11,088 nucleotides of DNA from an uncultured Paracoccaceae bacterium (lineage in GTDB: Bacteria > Pseudomonadota > Alphaproteobacteria > Rhodobacterales > Rhodobacteraceae): positions 1 through 11,088 of the forward strand of contig CALHST010000360.1 in the NCBI GenBank assembly GCA_938038825.1, in the 5' to 3' direction. Shown piece by piece: positions 1 through 6,716 of this stretch. Positions within the stretch are counted from its first letter, which is position 1, and each line of letters opens with the position of its first letter. The translations under genes were made by a program, and so were the position numbers. A model generated the notes under the pieces. The model ran no database searches and was not told where the DNA came from. It saw only the letters and a program-made list of their open reading frames with translations.

Positions 1-119
1 GCAACATCCGCACGCACTTCTCCGCGCAGAGCAGGGAATGCGGGCAAGGGCTCAGATGTGGCGGCATACCAGCTGTCGGGATAGGTGCCGCGTGTGTCGT
101 TGGCATAGAGAAGTTTCAT
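1..119 (-). CDS. puuB: Gamma-glutamylputrescine oxidase-like FAD-dependent oxidoreductase, N-terminal fragment
   Basis: Only the first 39 codons lie in the window; the gene runs off the left edge. The visible N-terminus begins MKLLYANDTRGTYPDSW, and its YAATSEPLPAFPALRGEVRADV stretch (split here as YAATSEPLPAF and PALRGEVRADV) resembles the start of DAO-type oxidoreductases such as E. coli PuuB, just before the FAD-binding GxGxxG strand, which would fall outside the window. Such enzymes oxidise gamma-glutamylputrescine to an aldehyde, ammonia and peroxide in the cytoplasm. It starts 18 bases after the PuuA-like stop in the same direction, so it is probably co-transcribed. An AAGGAAAG stretch in the gap may serve as a somewhat distant ribosome binding site. 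The call rests on a short N-terminal match plus the adjacent synthetase; another DAO-family amine or amino acid oxidase remains possible. Confidence 0.7.
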   Translation of the reverse strand, partial: MKLLYANDTRGTYPDSWYAATSEPLPAFPALRGEVRADV

Positions 120-137
120 ACGCCCACGACTTTCCTT

Positions 138-1499
138 TTAGACGTTGATCAACAGGTGTTCGCGTTCCCAAGGTGAGATCACCGCAAGGAATTCATCATA
201 TTCCGCGCGCTTCACAATCGAATACACACGGGCAAATTCAGGGCCAAGAATGTCATGCAGTTTGGTTGAAACGTCGAACAAATCCAAAGCTTTGCCGACA
301 TCACGTGGAATGTCACCATCCCCTTCGTACGCGTCGCCTTTGAATTGCCGATCCGGGCGGCGTTCTTCCATCAATCCCAGATAACCACATGCCAAAGAGG
401 CCGCGATGCCAAGGTATGGATTGCAATCCATGCCTGCGATGCGGTTTTCGACGCGTCGCGCCTCGGGATCGGACAAAGGAACGCGGATACCGGTGGTGCG
501 ATTGTCGCGCGCCCATTCCAGATTGATGGGGGCCGCGTGATCTTTAACAAACCGACGATAGCTGTTCACATAAGGCGCCAACACGGCAAGGGCCGAAGGC
601 AGATGGTTCTGCAAACCTGCGATGAAATAGAAAAACGCGTCTGTTTCCCCGCCTTGGGGGCCGGAAAAGATGTTTTGCCCGGTTTCTATGTCCAGGATCG
701 AATGATGGATGTGCATGGCGGATCCGGGTTCATTTTCAATCGGTTTGGCCATGAAAGTCGCAAAACAATCATGACGCAAAGCGGCCTCGCGGATCAGGCG
801 CTTGAAGTAAAAGACCTCATCCGCAAGTTTAACAGGATCCCCGTGACGCAGATTGATCTCTAACTGCCCGGCACCGCCTTCTTGGGTAATACCGTCAATC
901 TCGAATCCTTGCGCTTCGGCGAAATCATAGATGTCGTCAATGACGGGACCAAATTCATCAACGGCTGTCATGGAATACGCTTGCCGGGCCGCAGCAGGGC
1001 GCCCGGAACGGCCCATCATGGGTTCGATATCGCGCGCCGGGTCTACATTCCGGGCGACCAGAAAGAATTCCATTTCAGGCGCAATGACCGGTTTCCAACC
1101 TTGTTTCTTATACAGCTCAACGACACGTTTCAGAACATTGCGCGGGGCAAAGGGAACGGGTTCGTTTTTGCGATCATAGGCGTCGTGAATTACCTGCAAC
1201 GTCCAGTCGCCTGTCCATGGCGCGGCGGTGGTTGTCGACATGTCCGGGCGCAGGATCATGTCCTTTTCGATAAAGCCATCTTCGTCCGCAGCTTCGCCCC
1301 AGCCACCTGTTATCGTCTGAAAGAAGATTGAGTCGGGCAAATGAAAGTAGTCTTGGCGCGCGAACTTGGACGCGGGGACTGCTTTGCCGCGTGCGATGCC
1401 TGGCAGATCAGCAATAATGCATTCGACCTCGTCAAGCTTGCGGCCTTCAAGATATTGCGTCGCGGCGGGTGGTAATGTCTTGGTCCAATCGGCACTCAT
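138..1499 (-). CDS. puuA: Gamma-glutamylpolyamine (gamma-glutamylputrescine) synthetase, glutamine synthetase family
   Basis: A 453-aa, full-length member of the glutamine synthetase superfamily. An N-terminal beta-grasp region (about 20-110) is followed by the catalytic domain. Visible motifs are APEMEFFLV (140-148) with metal-ligand glutamates 142 and 144, QEGGAGQLEINL (206-217) with E207 and E214, the ATP-binding signature KPIENEPGSAMHIHHS (252-267), RDNRTTGIRVP (331-341), and RRVENRIAG (348-356) with the conserved E and R. Family members of this length ligate glutamate to an amine using ATP; PuuA acts on putrescine as the first step of the gamma-glutamylated polyamine route. The neighbours (glutamine amidotransferase upstream, PuuB-like oxidase downstream) support that pathway over ammonia assimilation. 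The ATG overlaps the upstream stop as ATGA, and GAGG lies 7 bases before it, so translation is probably coupled. Other amines such as ethanolamine or isopropylamine cannot be excluded as substrate. Confidence 0.88.
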   Translation of the reverse strand: MSADWTKTLPPAATQYLEGRKLDEVECIIADLPGIARGKAVPASKFARQDYFHLPDSIFFQTITGGWGEAADEDGFIEKDMILRPDMSTTTAAPWTGDWTLQVIHDAYDRKNEPVPFAPRNVLKRVVELYKKQGWKPVIAPEMEFFLVARNVDPARDIEPMMGRSGRPAAARQAYSMTAVDEFGPVIDDIYDFAEAQGFEIDGITQEGGAGQLEINLRHGDPVKLADEVFYFKRLIREAALRHDCFATFMAKPIENEPGSAMHIHHSILDIETGQNIFSGPQGGETDAFFYFIAGLQNHLPSALAVLAPYVNSYRRFVKDHAAPINLEWARDNRTTGIRVPLSDPEARRVENRIAGMDCNPYLGIAASLACGYLGLMEERRPDRQFKGDAYEGDGDIPRDVGKALDLFDVSTKLHDILGPEFARVYSIVKRAEYDEFLAVISPWEREHLLINV

Positions 1500-2194
1500 G
1501 CCGCGGCCTCAGATCCCTTGTAAGCGCGCAGGAAGAAGCCTGCCATCTTGGCACCGACATCCAAGCGATCTGTTGTTTTGCCAGCCCGCGCGACGGCGTC
1601 ATCCAGCAAGTCTTGGGGGACAACACCTTTGCCCCGCGTTTCAGCCAGGCCTTTGATGTGATCAGGGCCAAATTCGGGATGCGCCTGAACTGTCCAGATG
1701 TGTTCGCCATAGGCCAAAATCGCGTTTTCACATTGATCGGATGTTGCCAAAATGCGTGCGCGTTCAGGGCGCTCTACAACTTGATCCTGATGCCATGCAT
1801 TCAGCGACAATTGACGATGACTACCGGAATATTCGGTGCGCCCCACAACCCAGCCGCCATCAAACTTTTCGACCCGCCCCCCCAAGGCTTGGGCAATGAT
1901 CTGATGGCCAAAACACACACCAATCAAGGGCAGGCGCGCGTTGTCGATCTTGCGCACGAAATCTTCCAGCGGTGGGATAAATGGCAGGTCTTCATACGCG
2001 CCATGTTTGGAGCCCGTGATCAGCCATCCGTCGGCGTCGTCGATGCTGTCTGGGAATTCCATGTCGACCACAGGCCACGCCTGAAAGGACAAGCCATGCC
2101 CGCCCAACAGTTTGGCAAACATCGTATCGTAATTTCCAAGAGAGCTTTGCAGCGCGTCCGGGAAGTGTCCCGTTTGCAGAATGCCGATTTTCAT
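1496..2194 (-). CDS. Class I glutamine amidotransferase, possible gamma-glutamyl hydrolase of the pathway
   Basis: A 232-aa protein of the class I (triad) glutamine amidotransferase fold. The nucleophile is C94 in GVCFGHQ, and the partner residues are H172 and E174 in QAHPEFG, so the triad is complete. It resembles the stand-alone GMP-synthase-like amidotransferases rather than E. coli PuuD, which belongs to a different branch (Peptidase_C26). By position between the transporter and PuuA/PuuB it may release glutamate from a gamma-glutamyl intermediate, as PuuD does; this is inference from context. The chosen start is the ATG at 2194, giving MKIGILQTGHF as the first beta-strand, with GGTGA four bases upstream; an in-frame extension to 2251 adds 19 residues that look like untranslated leader. 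The stop overlaps the PuuA-like start by four bases (ATGA). A 63-bp gap separates it from the permease gene before it, with no clear terminator. Confidence 0.82.
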   Translation of the reverse strand: MKIGILQTGHFPDALQSSLGNYDTMFAKLLGGHGLSFQAWPVVDMEFPDSIDDADGWLITGSKHGAYEDLPFIPPLEDFVRKIDNARLPLIGVCFGHQIIAQALGGRVEKFDGGWVVGRTEYSGSHRQLSLNAWHQDQVVERPERARILATSDQCENAILAYGEHIWTVQAHPEFGPDHIKGLAETRGKGVVPQDLLDDAVARAGKTTDRLDVGAKMAGFFLRAYKGSEAAA

Positions 2195-2257
2195 TGAGTC
2201 ACCGGAGTTATGAACTGGCAGGGTTGTAGTGCCGAGTTTAACGCCCGGCAAGAGATA

Positions 2258-3064
2258 TCATCGAATGAAATTAGGGCGAATACTTAGCCGTTTTTGGGCT
2301 GTTTGTGGCAGATGCTTGTTTAATCGACGGTTAATCGCGCCAAAAAGACCGATAATGCACAATGTGAGCAGGATGAAATACATTGCCAGTATGGGGTAGG
2401 GAACAAACGGATTAAACGTTTTGTCTGCAAAGTAACTTGCATAATACAGCGCGTCTCCGCGTTGTTGCCATGCCGGGAATCCCGTGAAGAACACCAAAGT
2501 TGTCGCGTGAAACAGAAAGATCGCTTCGTTTGTGTATGCAGGCCATGCAAGGCGCAGCATTGTGGGCCACAGGATGCGTTTGAACCGCAGCCAGCCTGAC
2601 AATCCATAGGCATCTGCAGCTTCGACATCGCCTTTGGGAATGGATTGCAGCGCGCCATAGAAGATCTGAGCGGAATAGGCGGCTGTGTTCAGGAACAAGA
2701 CGATCAATGCGCCCAGCCATGCGGCGGTAAAGGGGCCAAAGAAAGGGTACGTGGATTTCAGACTGAGAAAGAAAAAATAGGCAAAGAAGAACTGAATAAA
2801 CAACGGGGAGCCGCGGAACAGAAAGATAAACCCATTGGCCGGTTTCTGCAGCCATGGGTTGGCTGAGGCCTTTGCAAGCGCGAGTCCCGTGGCCATAACA
2901 AACCCAATGGCCAGTGCCAGAACCCCGAAATACACATTCCAGATCATGCCGGACCCGATCAGGGTAAAATGCTCACACAGGGTGAAATCACTGCGTGGCA
3001 ACAGCCGTTCGCCAAAGCCCAGCGAGCGGAAGGCATAGTTCTGAACCGTTTCCCAGCAACTCAT
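2258..3064 (-). CDS. Amino-acid ABC transporter permease, HisM type
   Basis: A 268-aa inner-membrane permease of the polar/basic amino acid (HAAT) class. Hydrophobic segments lie near residues 38-64, 77-101, 113-137, 180-196 and 223-245, consistent with five helices. The EAA loop that docks on the ATPase is at about 137-169 (ALQSIPKGDVEAADAYGLS then GWLRFKRILWP), with the expected acidic-A-x-x-x-G core. The N-terminal 35 residues and a stretch around 197-222 lengthen it beyond the 220-240 residues common in HisM-like proteins. The ATG overlaps the stop of the upstream permease by four bases (ATGA), so the two subunits are probably made in equal amounts and form a heterodimer. Basic C-terminal tail. 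The family is clear; the substrate is not given by the sequence. Confidence 0.9.
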   Translation of the reverse strand: MSCWETVQNYAFRSLGFGERLLPRSDFTLCEHFTLIGSGMIWNVYFGVLALAIGFVMATGLALAKASANPWLQKPANGFIFLFRGSPLFIQFFFAYFFFLSLKSTYPFFGPFTAAWLGALIVLFLNTAAYSAQIFYGALQSIPKGDVEAADAYGLSGWLRFKRILWPTMLRLAWPAYTNEAIFLFHATTLVFFTGFPAWQQRGDALYYASYFADKTFNPFVPYPILAMYFILLTLCIIGLFGAINRRLNKHLPQTAQKRLSIRPNFIR

Positions 3065-3948
3065 ACCGGGGCCTCTTTGCGTTGGGCTTCACCGCCCGTT
3101 GTGGCCTGACCTTTGGATAGGCGCAGGGTCAATCGGTTCAAAAACTTCTCAGATCCCCAGGTCATCAGCAGGTAAAAGATGAGAAGCGCCAGGAAATACC
3201 ACATCCGCCAATCCCCATGCGGATACTCGGTGAAGCGCGACGTCTTGGTACCCCCCAATTCGCGGGCCCAATAGACCACGTCTTCGATCCCCAGCAGGAA
3301 TAGCAGTGGCGTTGCTTTGATCAGGATCTGCCAAAGATTGCTGAGGCCGGGCAGGGCAAAGACCCACATTTGCGGCACTTGAATGCGCCAAAACGTTTGA
3401 CGCGGCGACATGCCATAGGCTTCGGCGGTCTCTAATTGCGCACGTGGGACCGCATTCATGGCGCCAAACAACACGTTGGCGGCAAAGGCGCCGAACACGA
3501 TGGCAAAGGTCACCACCGCCAACCCAAAGGCATAGAATTGGTGGATCCATTCTGGGGCCGTCCCAAGGGGCAATTTCGCCTGTTGGCACACAATGAAATC
3601 AGCGCCCTGACGGATTGGTTCGCTCCAGTCGGGGCACATTGCTTTGTGGCGCATCCATTCGAAGGCCTGATCCAAAGCAATCACAAAGAACAGAAAAAAT
3701 GCAATGTCCGGGACACCTCGCACAATGGCGATGTAGCTGCGGCCAAACCAGCGCAAAGGCAACAGGGCAGAACGTGCGGCCATCGCCCCCATAAAGCCAA
3801 AAGCCAAAGACACCGGCGCAATGATGGCCAGCAAGAACAGCACCTTAAAGAAGGCGTTGTAGAATTGGAAATGCACACCCGTGGTCAAATAGCAGCTAAG
3901 CCAAGTGACGCTGCTTAGGGCATCAGGCTCTGCGCACCATGACCACAT
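3061..3948 (-). CDS. Amino-acid ABC transporter permease, HisQ type, with extended loop
   Basis: A 295-aa permease, the first of the adjacent pair. Hydrophobic segments are near 30-56, 80-98, 138-163, 193-222 and 248-266. The EAA loop is at about 160-191, containing NAVPRAQLETAEAYGMSPRQ. It is some 55 residues longer than classical HisQ proteins. The extra length is an N-terminal 25-residue lead with two cysteines and a polar insertion at about 99-137 between the second and third hydrophobic segments, carrying C105 and C121. That loop would face the periplasm if topology is standard. The start ATG shares one base with the stop of the preceding small gene (TGATG), indicating translational coupling. 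It partners with the next permease, the ATPase at 5019-5795 and the binding protein at 4260-4994. Confidence 0.9.
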   Translation of the reverse strand: MWSWCAEPDALSSVTWLSCYLTTGVHFQFYNAFFKVLFLLAIIAPVSLAFGFMGAMAARSALLPLRWFGRSYIAIVRGVPDIAFFLFFVIALDQAFEWMRHKAMCPDWSEPIRQGADFIVCQQAKLPLGTAPEWIHQFYAFGLAVVTFAIVFGAFAANVLFGAMNAVPRAQLETAEAYGMSPRQTFWRIQVPQMWVFALPGLSNLWQILIKATPLLFLLGIEDVVYWARELGGTKTSRFTEYPHGDWRMWYFLALLIFYLLMTWGSEKFLNRLTLRLSKGQATTGGEAQRKEAPV

Positions 3949-4214
3949 CAGCGTTTGTCATCATGAAAAAAGACGCGATCACCCAAGGGGCGAACGCCTG
4001 CAAGGTCACCAGATTCTTCCGGTGATAAGACACGTGTATCTATGACAGAGACGCTGCACGGTTCGGATGCGAAATATTCACACGCGACGTCATGGGCCAT
4101 GGCTTCGTCTTTTGCAGGCACCGCCAAGGCGCAAAAGAACCCAATGCCTTCGGGCAGTGGGGTGTCAAAGACCACACGGGTCAAAACGGCATATCCGGGG
4201 ATCGAGAATGACAT
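3948..4214 (-). CDS. Small protein of unknown function between binding protein and permeases
   Basis: An 88-aa protein I do not recognise, beginning MSFSIPGYAVLTRVVFDTP and ending FFHDDKR. It has no signal peptide and no membrane segment, and is mildly acidic with a hydrophobic N-terminal third. Two cysteines occur (residues about 59 and 64 region, in VACEYFASEPCSV). The start at 4214 is preferred because the longer in-frame start at 4250 would place the terminator hairpin (4222-4248) inside the coding sequence; no strong ribosome binding site precedes 4214. The stop shares a base with the HisQ-type permease start, so it is translationally coupled to the membrane subunits. Its position argues that it is a genuine gene with a role connected to this transporter or amine pathway, but function cannot be read from the sequence. 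Confidence 0.62.
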   Translation of the reverse strand: MSFSIPGYAVLTRVVFDTPLPEGIGFFCALAVPAKDEAMAHDVACEYFASEPCSVSVIDTRVLSPEESGDLAGVRPLGDRVFFHDDKR

Positions 4215-4221
4215 CGGTTGT

Positions 4222-4248
4222 AAAAAGGGGCGTGCATGACCACGCCCC
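4222..4248 (-). terminator. Intrinsic terminator between binding-protein gene and permease genes
   Basis: On the minus strand a perfect 8-bp stem, GGGGCGTG and CACGCCCC (4248-4241 and 4234-4227), closes a 6-base GTCATG loop and is followed by five T (4226-4222). It begins 11 bases after the binding-protein stop codon. It would end most transcripts after ATPase and binding protein and let fewer continue into the permeases and enzymes, a usual way to make the binding protein in excess. Confidence 0.85.
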
Positions 4249-4259
4249 ATCCTCAGGCA

Positions 4260-4994
4260 TTAATAAGTTGCGGCGTCGGGGCCGAACCACTCGATAATGA
4301 GTGCGTTCAAAGAACCGTCTTCTTTCATCGACGTAATGGCCGCATCAAACTTTGCTTTCAGCTCACCATCGCTTTCGCGCAGCCCCATGCCGACACCGCC
4401 GCCCAGTTGCACGTCTTCACCCACAAAGGTGAGTGCGCCTGCGCTGTCTGCAACGATCGGTGCCAGAAAGTCCTTGTCCGCGAAAACGGCATCTGCTTCG
4501 CCATTGCGCACGGCTGCAATGGTTTCTTCCGGAGTTGCGAATTCAACCAGTGTTGCGCCGCCATCTGCGACATACCCGGCTTGGATCGTTGCGGTTTGGG
4601 CCGCGACGATGCCACCTGTCAGATCGACACCCTCGGCCAACGCGACATAGGCGGATGCCGCTGGTGGGAAATAGTTCTGAGTGAAATCAATGACTTCATC
4701 GCGCTCGTCTGTGATCGACATGCCGGCGATGATCGTGTCATAGTTGCCACCAACCAGGTTCGGGATGATGCTGTCCCATTCGTTCTTGACCCATTCACAG
4801 GTCAGTTCAGCGCGTTTGCACAGCTCGTCACCGACTTGGCGCTCAAAGCCATCAATTTCGCCTGCATCGTTGATGAAGTTGTAAGGAGGGTATGCGCCCT
4901 CGGTTCCCATACGGACTGTTTGTGCATGGCCGTCTGCCAGTGCAAATGTAGCAGTCACAGCCAGTGCCGCTGTGGATAGAATGAGTGTTTTCAT
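4260..4994 (-). CDS. Family-3 periplasmic solute-binding protein, HisJ/LAO-like
   Basis: A 244-aa extracellular solute-binding protein of family 3. A signal peptide covers residues 1-20 (MKTLILSTAALAV..., cleavage after ALA before DGHA), so the product is exported to the periplasm. The first lobe has EGAYPPYNF (32-40), GFERQVGDELCKR (49-61) and the ITDERDEVIDFT segment (94-105), whose R98 corresponds to the arginine that holds the ligand alpha-carboxylate in HisJ. D173 in VFADKDF probably meets the ligand amino group. C59 and C66 are separated by six residues, matching the disulphide in HisJ/LAO proteins, which favours a basic or polar amino acid ligand; this is family inference. GGGAGT lies six bases before the ATG. 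It follows the ATPase gene by 23 bases and is itself followed by a strong terminator. Confidence 0.92.
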   Translation of the reverse strand: MKTLILSTAALAVTATFALADGHAQTVRMGTEGAYPPYNFINDAGEIDGFERQVGDELCKRAELTCEWVKNEWDSIIPNLVGGNYDTIIAGMSITDERDEVIDFTQNYFPPAASAYVALAEGVDLTGGIVAAQTATIQAGYVADGGATLVEFATPEETIAAVRNGEADAVFADKDFLAPIVADSAGALTFVGEDVQLGGGVGMGLRESDGELKAKFDAAITSMKEDGSLNALIIEWFGPDAATY

Positions 4995-5000
4995 TGTTTT

Positions 5001-5006
5001 ACTCCC
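5001..5006 (-). promoter_or_regulatory. Strong ribosome binding site of the binding-protein gene
   Basis: GGGAGT on the minus strand, six bases upstream of the ATG at 4994. It is the best Shine-Dalgarno match in this operon and fits high production of the periplasmic component. Confidence 0.6.
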
Positions 5007-5018
5007 GTCAGTTAAGGT

Positions 5019-5795
5019 TTATTCAGCGCGTGTTGCGGATAGAAATCCCCGCAACCGTTCTGATTTGGGCGCGCCAAACAACGTCTTTGGCGGGCCTTCT
5101 TCTTCGATCAGGCCCTGATGTAAGAACACAACGTGGTCCGACACATCAGCAGCCAGCTTCATATCATGGGTCACAATCATCATTGTGCGCCCTTCTGCGG
5201 CAAGGTCTTTGATCACCTTGATCACTTCTTGTTCCAGCTCTGGATCCAGTGCTGACGTTGGTTCATCAAATAGCAGGGCTTCGGGTTCCATACAAAGTGC
5301 ACGGGCAATTGCGGCACGTTGTTGCTGGCCACCCGACAGCTGAGCAGGAAAGACGTCACATTTGTCCCCGATACCAACCTTGTCCAAATAAGCCCGGGCG
5401 GACGCTTCTACCGCATCTTTGTCGCGTTTTAGAACAGTCAACGGGGCTTCCATCACGTTTTGCAGGATCGTCATATGCGCCCACAAATTGAACTGCTGAA
5501 ACACCATGGACAGGTTCGTGCGGATGCGCAGCACCTGAGCGGGATCACTGGGACGTCTGGCATGGGCTGACCCCCGCCATGTCACGGGCTCTCCCTTGAA
5601 ACGGATGTCGCCCTGTTGGCTGTCTTCCAACAAGTTACAGCACCGCAGCAACGTCGATTTCCCGGAACCAGAGGATCCAATCAACGAGATCACATGACCC
5701 TTGGGGGCAGAAATATCGACGCCTTTTAGCACTTCCAGCGGCCCATATGCTTTGTGCAGACCTGAGATGGAAATGACGGGTGTAGGATCAGTCAA
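5019..5795 (-). CDS. Amino-acid ABC transporter ATP-binding protein (HisP/GlnQ type)
   Basis: A 258-aa cytoplasmic ATPase that powers the transporter encoded just downstream. Counting from the start chosen here, Walker A GSSGSGKST is at 40-48, the Q-loop MVFQQFNLW near 97-105, the signature LSGGQQQRAAIARAL at 153-167, Walker B ALLFDEPTSALD at 173-184, and the switch histidine in IVTHDM at 210. All catalytic residues are present. No ATG start exists: the frame offers TTG at 5795, giving (M)TDPTPVISISGLHKAYG, and TTG at 5843, which adds 16 residues. The shorter form fits the 240-260 residues usual for the family and has GAG five bases upstream, so it is preferred with modest certainty. It is the first gene of the transport cluster. 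Confidence 0.93.
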   Translation of the reverse strand: MTDPTPVISISGLHKAYGPLEVLKGVDISAPKGHVISLIGSSGSGKSTLLRCCNLLEDSQQGDIRFKGEPVTWRGSAHARRPSDPAQVLRIRTNLSMVFQQFNLWAHMTILQNVMEAPLTVLKRDKDAVEASARAYLDKVGIGDKCDVFPAQLSGGQQQRAAIARALCMEPEALLFDEPTSALDPELEQEVIKVIKDLAAEGRTMMIVTHDMKLAADVSDHVVFLHQGLIEEEGPPKTLFGAPKSERLRGFLSATRAE

Positions 5796-5981
5796 AAGAA
5801 ACTCATTGCGCTGTTTAAGCCGCGTATTGGTGGGCAGAATCAAGCCAGATGCAATGGGGTTTGCAGCGTAACGTGCCGTTTTTCACTGTTGGGGCGCTAC
5901 ACAGGGAAGTTTTCTGCATGCGACATGTGCAAATCGCTTGTCTGCGGTGGCACGGTGCGCAGCATACCCGGGGGCCAAAAT
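5796..5981. promoter_or_regulatory. Leader and probable promoter region of the transport/amine cluster
   Basis: This 186-bp stretch separates the PhnD-like gene from the ABC ATPase and is the longest gene-free gap in the left half, so the cluster promoter should lie here on the minus strand. I see no convincing -35/-10 pair: a TTGCAC at 5932-5927 has no good -10 at 16-18 bp. It does contain an imperfect dyad (separate entry). No terminator with a T-run follows the PhnD-like stop at 5982. Confidence 0.4.
5911..5933. promoter_or_regulatory. Imperfect 23-bp dyad, candidate operator of the transport cluster
   Basis: TTTCTGCATG (5911-5920), spacer CGA, CATGTGCAAA (5924-5933). The arms match at 7 of 10 positions with perfect outer TTT/AAA and inner CATG/CATG. 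The 23-bp size is that of a dimeric repressor site, and it lies about 115 bases before the ATPase start. The repressor is unknown. Confidence 0.3.
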
Positions 5982-6716
5982 TTACATCTTTGGCGGTGCC
6001 GGGGTTTTCACTGCAAGGTAATCTTCCGCCGGGAGTGTCACGAGCCCACGCAGAGGTAAGTGACGCCTGAGGTTTTCGGGCATTTGGGCAATTGCCGTTT
6101 CGATGGCGCGGCGCAGGGCACCAACATCACGCCCCGGCGCAGTAATAAACGGCAATCCGGGTGTTTCTGGCGTCTGATCAATGACATGCACATGTTCCAT
6201 GATTTCCAAGTCGGTTTGTTGTGCAAGGGACCATGTCACCACATCAATCGACGCGAAATCAGCCGTTCCATTGGCAACAGCCGTTATGGATTCGGCATGG
6301 CTGCCAGTTTTGACCAAAGCCCGCGGCGTGATGCCTTGCTCTTCCATCATCAAAGCCGGTCCAGCCCAACCAGATTGGGACAGCGCATCATTAAAGGCGA
6401 ATGTTGCGCCGTCAAAAGCCTTTAAGCTGCGGCGTGACTCGGATTTGCGGGCCACGATCACGGATCGGTAATAACCGGGGCGACACGTATCCAACCCATA
6501 GTCCGGTGTTCCAACCAAAACCACCGTGCCATGTAAATTGGCACGGTAGGGATAGCCGCACGTTTGAGACAACAGCAAATCAGGGCTTTCCCAGATTGGC
6601 CAAGGATCTTCGGAGTCTGTCAAAACGTCCGGGCCGTATCCCAATGCACGCCGGATCAAGAACCACAACGCTAGGTTTTCTGTTTGGCCGCCATACATAC
6701 CCAAATGGGCAATCAC
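5982..6716 (-). CDS. PhnD-like substrate-binding-domain protein without signal peptide
   Basis: A 244-aa protein of the PhnD / phosphate-phosphonate periplasmic-binding fold. Typical features are the GMYGGQTENLALW opening (6-18), FAFNDALSQSGWAGP (106-120), where PhnD proteins have an NDP-S-SG ligand loop, and GSHAESITAVANGTADFASID (split as GSHAESITAVANG, TADFASID; 138-158), the second-lobe hinge motif. The start is a GTG at 6716 that overlaps the TerB stop as GTGA; upstream in-frame extension to 6845 only reads the antisense-frame shadow of the TerB gene. From this start, or from the ATG seven codons in, there is no signal peptide, so the mature form appears cytoplasmic. No phosphonate transporter or C-P lyase gene is nearby. 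Many such orphans exist in Rhodobacterales; ligand unknown. Confidence 0.78.
   Translation of the reverse strand: MIAHLGMYGGQTENLALWFLIRRALGYGPDVLTDSEDPWPIWESPDLLLSQTCGYPYRANLHGTVVLVGTPDYGLDTCRPGYYRSVIVARKSESRRSLKAFDGATFAFNDALSQSGWAGPALMMEEQGITPRALVKTGSHAESITAVANGTADFASIDVVTWSLAQQTDLEIMEHVHVIDQTPETPGLPFITAPGRDVGALRRAIETAIAQMPENLRRHLPLRGLVTLPAEDYLAVKTPAPPKM

Noticed and set aside
1469..2197. Plus-strand 242-codon open frame opposite the amidotransferase
   Set aside because: Antisense shadow of a gene with an intact catalytic triad; no supporting motif.
4236..4979. Plus-strand 247-codon open frame opposite the binding-protein gene
   Set aside because: It is fully antisense to a clear family-3 binding protein, has cysteine-rich low-complexity translation and no family resemblance or ribosome binding site.
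5942..5962. CTGCG/CGCAG hairpin after the PhnD-like gene
   Set aside because: Stem is only five base pairs and no T-run follows, so it does not qualify as an intrinsic terminator.
5948..5963. Sigma-54-like TGGCACGG followed by GC on the plus strand
   Set aside because: The -12 GC is one base too far from the -24 GG, and it points into the 3' end of a minus-strand gene, not to any start.
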